A stretch of 12,560 nt of DNA from Actinomycetes bacterium (lineage in GTDB: Bacteria; Actinomycetota; Acidimicrobiia; Acidimicrobiales; Acidimicrobiaceae), in assembly GCA_021790855.1 (NCBI GenBank), contig JAJYFP010000002.1, positions 1 through 12,560 of the forward strand, given 5' to 3'. The stretch's first letter is position 1, and every line of letters begins with the position of its first letter. Made by a program: the position numbers and the translations under genes. Positions 8,055 to 12,560 of the stretch are shown in pieces. Under the pieces are notes generated by a model, which saw nothing but the letters and a program-made list of their open reading frames with translations, was not told the DNA's origin and ran no database searches.

Positions 8055-8146
8055 AATAACCTCCCTTTCAACAAGAACACCTAGCTACATAGAGTATTAT
8101 CTCAACCGGTCATCCGAAGAGGTGTCAAGCAAATAACCTGTGATAT
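8055..8146. promoter_or_regulatory. Divergent promoter region between glgE and glgP
   Basis: These 92 bases must hold the promoter of the glgE operon and probably that of glgP. On the minus strand TTGACA (8123-8128) is a perfect -35 hexamer, but the best -10 match, GATAAT (8096-8101), lies 21 bases further, longer than usual. On the plus strand TATTAT (8094-8099) is a 5/6 -10 match for glgP, without a good -35. The two -10 candidates overlap on opposite strands, so the two directions may compete. The self-complementary hexamer ACCGGT (8105-8110) lies next to them. The assignment is by eye only. Confidence 0.4.
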
Positions 8147-10684
8147 GTGAAACCACTACATAGTTTTAGAGTCGAACGTTCAATACCTGAGAACTTATCC
8201 CCACTTACACAAGTGGCAAGTAACCTACGCTGGGCATGGGACCGCCAGAGCCAAGACCTGTTTCGGTGGATCGATCCCAAGATATGGGAAGAGACCGATC
8301 ATAACGCTTTTCATCTCCTAGAGCACGTATCAAATGACAGACTTGAAGAGCTGTCCAACGACTCACGTTTTACTGAGTTCCTAAAAAAAGTGAGCAGCGA
8401 TCTCGATGCTTATCTGAAGTCAGAGTCTTGGTTTCAACAAATAGACTCCTCTATCTCGGCAATAGCATACTTTTCTCCGGAGTTTGGAATCTCATCCGCC
8501 CTTCCACAGTATTCAGGTGGACTAGGCGTACTAGCTGGCGACCATTTAAAGTCTTCTTCCGCTTTGGGAGTACCGATCGTCGGTGTGGGTCTTTTCTATC
8601 GCTCAGGGTACTTTCGTCAAGGCGTGACCCCGCGAGGAAATCAATTTGAGCGATATCCAAACTTGAATCCCTTAGAGGTGGGACTTGAAGCTCCTGACTC
8701 CGCAAATGAAGTAGCTCTGCGTCTTGGTGAAGAGGAGGTTATCGTAAACATCTGGCGGGCCAAGGTAGGCAGAGTCAATCTCTATCTCTTAGATACAGAC
8801 AACGAACACAATCCTCCCCACCTTCGCACAATTACTGATCGCCTTTACGGAGGTGACGTCGAACACCGCCTGAGACAGGAGATCGTCCTTGGAGTTGGAG
8901 GTGTACGGGCTTTACGAACCCTGGGAGAAAAAGTTGAGATCTACCACTCAAATGAAGGGCACGCTGGTTTTTTGGGACTCGAACGCCTGCGTGAGCTAAT
9001 ATCTGAAGGTTTCCAGTTCAAAGAAGCTGTTGAGGTCGTAAGAGCATCCAACATCTTTACAACGCACACTCCTGTCCCCGCGGGAATCGACCTATTCCCT
9101 GTGGATCTCATGTACAAGTATCTCTCCTACATCGCTACTGAGTGCAAAGTGGACATGAGCGATATTCTCGCACTAGGTCACTTTGCAGAAGAGCCCGTTG
9201 AAGCGCCCTTCAATATGGCGATTATGGGAATGAGGCTTGCCTCTTCGGTAAATGGTGTATCAAAGCTACACGGCCAAGTTTCAAGAGAGCTATTTTCTGG
9301 CGTTTGGCCTGAGCTGGAACACTCCCAAGTTCCCATAGGACACATAACCAACGGCGTACACCCCTCTACGTGGACTGCCCACGAGTTCTCAGATCTTTAC
9401 TCAAGTTCCGTACATCCAAATTGGGCCAACGCATCCGCTGAGGAATGGAGTTCATTTAGTGACATTCCCGACGAAATCCTTTGGCAGACCAAAGAAGGAC
9501 TAAGGTCCAAGATGGTGCCTGAGATTCGAAGAAGGTTGAAAAACGCCCTCATAGCTTCCGGATGGGAAGAGGTCAACCTAGGGTGGTGTGACAGCGTCTT
9601 AGACTCCAAAACCCTTACCGTCGGATTTGCACGAAGATTTGCTCCTTACAAACGAGCCGACCTCTTGCTTTCGCAGACCGAACGACTTCTTGAGCTGTGC
9701 CTATCTGCTGACAGACCCGTTCAGTTCATATTCGCGGGCAAAGCACATCCAAAGGACGAACCAGGAAAGGAGATTGTAAGGAGGGTATTCGACTTCGCTT
9801 TTCACTCACCGGCCCGATCTAGATTCGTCTTTGTTCCAGATTACGATATGTCCTTAGCCAAGGCCCTCTACCATGGATGCGACATATGGCTCAATACTCC
9901 AACGCGACCGCTTGAAGCCTCCGGAACCTCCGGCATGAAAGCTGCACTCAACGGTGCCCTGAATCTATCGATCCTAGATGGCTGGTGGGCCGAGATGTTT
10001 GATGGCGCGAACGGCTGGGCTATTGCGTCGGCTCCCTCTGAGTTCTACGAAGAAGAGAAGTCTCGCTTAGAGTGTGACTCTCTTTTCAGTATCTTAGAAG
10101 AAAGTGCCGTCTCAGAGTTCTACGACCGTGACCCCGATCAGATTCCACGTAGGTGGACGACGCGTATGAAACACTCCATCTCAACTTTGGCGCCCAAGGT
10201 TTCCGGCCATCGGATGGTAAGTGACTATGTGACCCAGCTGTATGAACCTGCAGCACGACGAAGTCATGTTCTACAAGCGAACAACTCGGCCAGAGCAAAA
10301 AGCCTCTCGACCTGGAAGGAGCAAGTGAGAGCGCAATGGCCTTCGGTCGCGGTAAAAGGGGTCGAAATCGTCAGCAAAGTTGATTCAGACGAAACCATTC
10401 AAGGAAAAGCTGTCGTACAGGTACAGGTGTTCACCGGTCAACTGAACGCCGAGGACATCAAAGTTTCGGTGATATGGGGCAAGATTGACAGCCATGGAGA
10501 TCTGCTTCCAGAACATTCAGAAAGTGCTTTGTTAAAGTCACACACCTCTCATGAAAACATAGCTCTTTACGAGTGCGAACTAGAGATACTTGGTCAAGGC
10601 ACCTTTGGCATGGTAACCTCAATACTCCCGTATCACCAAGATTTAAACTCCCTTTATGAGATGGGGTTGCAGATCCTGGCATAA
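8147..10684 (+). CDS. glgP: Alpha-glucan phosphorylase GlgP (GT35, actinobacterial type with N-terminal DUF3417)
   Basis: GlgP releases glucose-1-phosphate from alpha-1,4-glucan ends using phosphate and a pyridoxal-5'-phosphate cofactor, so it recycles the polymer made by the neighbouring operon. The protein has 845 residues, matching the long bacterial class. Residues about 5-115 are the DUF3417 domain (FRVERSIPENLSPL, SNLRWAWDRQSQDLF). The phosphorylase body shows YFSPEFGISSALPQYSGGLG, YHSNEGHAGFLGLERL, FTTHTPVPAGIDLF, HITNGVHPSTW and the cofactor site LEASGTSGMKAALNG, with the Schiff-base lysine at K598. The GTG start is the first possible in frame, because an in-frame TGA stands at 8141-8143. 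It has no Shine-Dalgarno sequence at normal distance; GAGGTG is 22 bases upstream. Divergence from glgE is also the arrangement in mycobacteria and Streptomyces. Confidence 0.94.
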   Translation: MKPLHSFRVERSIPENLSPLTQVASNLRWAWDRQSQDLFRWIDPKIWEETDHNAFHLLEHVSNDRLEELSNDSRFTEFLKKVSSDLDAYLKSESWFQQIDSSISAIAYFSPEFGISSALPQYSGGLGVLAGDHLKSSSALGVPIVGVGLFYRSGYFRQGVTPRGNQFERYPNLNPLEVGLEAPDSANEVALRLGEEEVIVNIWRAKVGRVNLYLLDTDNEHNPPHLRTITDRLYGGDVEHRLRQEIVLGVGGVRALRTLGEKVEIYHSNEGHAGFLGLERLRELISEGFQFKEAVEVVRASNIFTTHTPVPAGIDLFPVDLMYKYLSYIATECKVDMSDILALGHFAEEPVEAPFNMAIMGMRLASSVNGVSKLHGQVSRELFSGVWPELEHSQVPIGHITNGVHPSTWTAHEFSDLYSSSVHPNWANASAEEWSSFSDIPDEILWQTKEGLRSKMVPEIRRRLKNALIASGWEEVNLGWCDSVLDSKTLTVGFARRFAPYKRADLLLSQTERLLELCLSADRPVQFIFAGKAHPKDEPGKEIVRRVFDFAFHSPARSRFVFVPDYDMSLAKALYHGCDIWLNTPTRPLEASGTSGMKAALNGALNLSILDGWWAEMFDGANGWAIASAPSEFYEEEKSRLECDSLFSILEESAVSEFYDRDPDQIPRRWTTRMKHSISTLAPKVSGHRMVSDYVTQLYEPAARRSHVLQANNSARAKSLSTWKEQVRAQWPSVAVKGVEIVSKVDSDETIQGKAVVQVQVFTGQLNAEDIKVSVIWGKIDSHGDLLPEHSESALLKSHTSHENIALYECELEILGQGTFGMVTSILPYHQDLNSLYEMGLQILA

Positions 10685-10697
10685 AACTCCTGGAGTT
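10685..10697. repeat. 13-base palindrome between converging glgP and crotonase genes
   Basis: AACTCC-T-GGAGTT is a perfect inverted repeat starting directly after the glgP TAA. The single central base leaves no proper hairpin loop unless the stem shrinks to five pairs with a three-base loop, and no T-run follows on either strand. It may be a weak bidirectional terminator or a protein-binding site. The same 48-base gap contains a direct repeat CAACGAC at 10704-10710 and 10734-10740, the second reaching into the crotonase stop codon. Confidence 0.35.
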
Positions 10698-10732
10698 AAC
10701 GCTTCAACGACAACATCCGCTTGGACGTTTTG

Positions 10733-11506
10733 TCAACGACCTGAGAACTTGGCCTTGCCGGGTCCGTTTTCAAAAAAGGATTTTATGCCTATCTCCGCAT
10801 CTTCGCTCCTGAACGCCTCCGCAAAGGCCCTGAGTTCAAGGTTCAGACCGCGTTCCAAGGAACTTTCTATGCCCTGGTCTATGGCATACTTAGCCAGCGA
10901 CTGCGCCGTCAAAGCACCCCGCGCAAACGATTCCGCCCAAGCAACCGCACTGGGCAACACAGAATCGTCTGAAACTACCTTATCGACAAGTCCAATCGCG
11001 AGTGCCTCTTCGGCCAGCACCTGACGTCCACTCAATATTAAATCCTTGGCCCTAGAGACACCAATCAACCTCGCTAGACGTTGTGTTCCTCCGCCTCCTG
11101 GAATAATACCTAGGAGGATCTCCGGTTGGCCAAACTTGGATCTTTGCCCTGCAACTCTAAAGTCGCATGCCAGTGACAGTTCACACCCTCCTCCCAGTGC
11201 ATAACCATTGACGGCCGCGATAGTAACACGAGGTATCATGGCGATTGCACCTAGGGCCCTATGAAACAACTGGCCTAGCTCAAGAGCTCTCGCGGAGTCT
11301 TGAAACTCTGAAATCTCTGCACCAGCTGCAAAGATTTTCTCACCGCCGGTTAGGACAACTGCCTTTGGCGGCGACACTATGAAACCTTCAGCGATCTGAG
11401 CAAGCTCCAAGAGTAGGTCGCTTGAGAGGGCGTTCATCTTAGGACGATCCAAAGTAACTACAGCTACTTCTGCTTCACCAATGGAGACGTGTACGTATTT
11501 ACCCAT
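10733..11506 (-). CDS. Enoyl-CoA hydratase/isomerase (crotonase) family protein
   Basis: Crotonase-fold enzyme that most likely hydrates trans-2-enoyl-CoA in beta-oxidation or a branched-chain acyl-CoA pathway. With the ATG at 11506 it has 257 residues, the usual family length. Visible features are VVTLDRPKMNALS (16-28), the oxyanion-hole segment AAGAEISEF (60-68), VNGYALGGGCELSLACDFR (99-117) with the first catalytic glutamate E109, and GQPEILLGIIPGGGGTQRL (126-144) with the second, E129. Both glutamates needed for hydratase activity are present, which argues against a pure isomerase. The frame extends to a TTG at 11515, but neither start has a strong ribosome-binding site; I prefer the ATG. 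It lies 36 bases downstream of meaB and is probably the last gene of that operon. The exact acyl chain used cannot be told. Confidence 0.88.
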   Translation of the reverse strand: MGKYVHVSIGEAEVAVVTLDRPKMNALSSDLLLELAQIAEGFIVSPPKAVVLTGGEKIFAAGAEISEFQDSARALELGQLFHRALGAIAMIPRVTIAAVNGYALGGGCELSLACDFRVAGQRSKFGQPEILLGIIPGGGGTQRLARLIGVSRAKDLILSGRQVLAEEALAIGLVDKVVSDDSVLPSAVAWAESFARGALTAQSLAKYAIDQGIESSLERGLNLELRAFAEAFRSEDAEIGIKSFFENGPGKAKFSGR

Positions 11507-11542
11507 ACTTCTCAATGTAGCTCAACACGGGAACAACCTAGT

Positions 11543-12490
11543 CTAGTTGTCCAAGATCCTCCTTAAAATCTCACGCGCTGCCTGAGTTGGCTCCAGCTCT
11601 CCCTTTTTCACACTTTGTCGCAGGCGAGCAAAACTATCAAGTTCTTGTAGAGATCTTTCAAACAAACGTAGCAGGGCCTTATCGAACTCGCCCAAAGCTC
11701 TGTTCTCTCGTTTTTGCACAATCTCACCAGAGTCTGTCAAAAACTCTTTATGTGCCTGGAGAGCAGCTGCTAACTCAGCTATTCCCTGACCACTTGAAGC
11801 TACCGTTTCGATAATTGGAGGGCGCCATTTCTTTGGCGCAGAGAAATCCAGCATTGCATCTAGATCTTTCCTCGTCTGACGAACCCCATCCCGATCTGCT
11901 TTGTTGATCACGAATATATCGGCTATCTCCAGCAGTCCTGCCTTATTAGCTTGTATCGAATCCCCCCACAGTGGATTCAAAACTACAACCGTTGTATCAG
12001 AGGAACCCACTATGTCTACCTCGACCTGGCCAACGCCAACTGTCTCAACGAGAATCTCGTCGAAAGAGACGAGTTCAAGAACTCTGAGAGTAATCGGCAC
12101 CGCTAAAGCGAGACCACCTAAGGAGCCTCTAGTTGCCATGGAACGGATGTAAACTTTGGGATCCAATGCGTGGGCTTGCATCCGCACTCTATCACCAAGG
12201 ATCGCTCCTCCCGAATAAGGAGACGTGGGGTCAACTGCTAAAACCGCCACCTCGTCGTCTTTTTTCCTGTAAAACTCAATCAAGCGACCAGTTAGCGTTG
12301 ACTTTCCCGCTCCGGGAGGCCCGGTGATACCAATTAGGAATGAGCGTTTTCCCTCTGCACGCATCTCCCCAGGCACGTAAGACAGCACCTCTTCCTCACG
12401 CTCCACCAAAGATATAAGCTTTGCTAATGCAGAACGGTTCCCACGATCAGCACGCCGAAAAAGATCACCTATCTTGTCCTTTTCTTCCAT
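11543..12490 (-). CDS. meaB: MeaB/ArgK-family GTPase, chaperone of methylmalonyl-CoA mutase
   Basis: MeaB proteins are P-loop GTPases of the G3E class that gate cobalamin loading and protect adenosylcobalamin-dependent methylmalonyl-CoA mutase from inactivation. The protein has 315 residues, normal for the family. It shows a helical N-terminus, Walker A GITGPPGAGKSTL (54-66), LAVDPTSPYSGGAILGDRVRM (84-104, the switch I region), IRSMATRGSLGGLA (115-128), switch II ETVGVGQVEVDIV (149-161) and the guanine-specificity motif NKAD (196-199). The segment after the strand, LNPLWGDSIQANKAG, replaces the more usual PGAGD version. The C-terminal helices (about 255-315) would form the dimerisation arm. 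ATG start with AAGGAAAG about ten bases upstream; one base separates it from the preceding stop, so it is coupled to that gene. The mutase subunits themselves are not in the window. Confidence 0.92.
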   Translation of the reverse strand: MEEKDKIGDLFRRADRGNRSALAKLISLVEREEEVLSYVPGEMRAEGKRSFLIGITGPPGAGKSTLTGRLIEFYRKKDDEVAVLAVDPTSPYSGGAILGDRVRMQAHALDPKVYIRSMATRGSLGGLALAVPITLRVLELVSFDEILVETVGVGQVEVDIVGSSDTTVVVLNPLWGDSIQANKAGLLEIADIFVINKADRDGVRQTRKDLDAMLDFSAPKKWRPPIIETVASSGQGIAELAAALQAHKEFLTDSGEIVQKRENRALGEFDKALLRLFERSLQELDSFARLRQSVKKGELEPTQAAREILRRILDN

Positions 12491-12491
12491 C

Positions 12492-12560
12492 TCAATCGCT
12501 TTCCTTGCGTCCGACAGCGCGCCGATCTATGTTCGCCCCAAGAAGTCGAAGCCGCTGCTC
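12492..12560 (-). CDS. C-terminal end of an unidentified protein, upstream partner of meaB (cut by window edge)
   Basis: An open frame of 22 residues, rich in arginine and ending in RRAVGRKESD, enters from the right edge and stops with TGA one base before the meaB ATG (TGAGATG). That junction is typical of translationally coupled genes, which is the main reason to take the frame as real. The tail is too short to name. Family context suggests a methylmalonyl-CoA mutase subunit, an epimerase or another acyl-CoA enzyme, but nothing in these residues decides it. Confidence 0.45.
   Translation of the reverse strand, partial: EQRLRLLGANIDRRAVGRKESD

Noticed and set aside
10656..11024. Plus-strand frame of 122 codons across the end of glgP and antisense to the crotonase gene
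   Set aside because: Serine/alanine-rich translation typical of an antisense shadow; the minus-strand crotonase motifs explain the region.
1..12560. CRISPR array, IS element or integrase
   Set aside because: No regularly spaced repeats, no transposase or recombinase motif and no terminal inverted repeats with target duplications were seen in any part of the window.

Overview
The window most likely comes from an actinobacterium (Actinomycetota) of moderate GC content, roughly half G+C by eye. The main evidence is a complete GlgE-pathway cluster in the order glgE-treS-mak-glgB, with glgP divergent from it. This is the arrangement I recall from Streptomyces (SCO5440-SCO5444), and in mycobacteria glgP also diverges from glgE-glgB. 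A MeaB-type GTPase nearby fits the same phylum. The moderate GC would suit a low-GC branch such as some Acidimicrobiia, but that placement is inference.

Layout. Positions 1-601 (minus strand) hold an AbiE-type (type IV) toxin-antitoxin pair: an AbiEi-like antitoxin of the DUF6088 kind, then the first 69 codons of an AbiEii-like nucleotidyltransferase toxin that runs off the left edge. A TATAAT box overlapped by a short inverted repeat precedes the antitoxin. About 490 bases without a convincing gene follow (602-1092), containing only some potential hairpins. Positions 1093-8054 (minus strand) are the four-gene glgE-treS-mak-glgB operon, transcribed from right to left with gaps of 14 and 23 nt and one 14-nt overlap. 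A 92-base divergent promoter region separates it from glgP (8147-10684, plus strand). A 48-base convergent gap with a 13-base palindrome leads to a second minus-strand operon: an unidentified partial gene at the right edge, then meaB, then an enoyl-CoA hydratase/isomerase gene.

How the genes work together. TreS interconverts maltose and trehalose, Mak phosphorylates maltose to alpha-maltose-1-phosphate, GlgE transfers the maltosyl unit onto a growing alpha-1,4-glucan, and GlgB adds the alpha-1,6 branches. GlgP degrades the glucan to glucose-1-phosphate. The cluster therefore encodes trehalose-to-glycogen synthesis plus glucan recycling; glgC, glgA/glgM, otsA and treZ are not in this window. 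meaB and the crotonase gene belong to acyl-CoA metabolism (methylmalonyl-CoA mutase maintenance and probably fatty or branched acyl-CoA turnover) and are unrelated to the glycogen genes.

I see no IS element, CRISPR array, rRNA, recognisable tRNA or replication origin. I also find no convincing undescribed system. The points most worth a second look are the toxin-antitoxin locus with its possible operator, the unexplained gene-free stretch, and the displaced ribosome-binding site of glgP.
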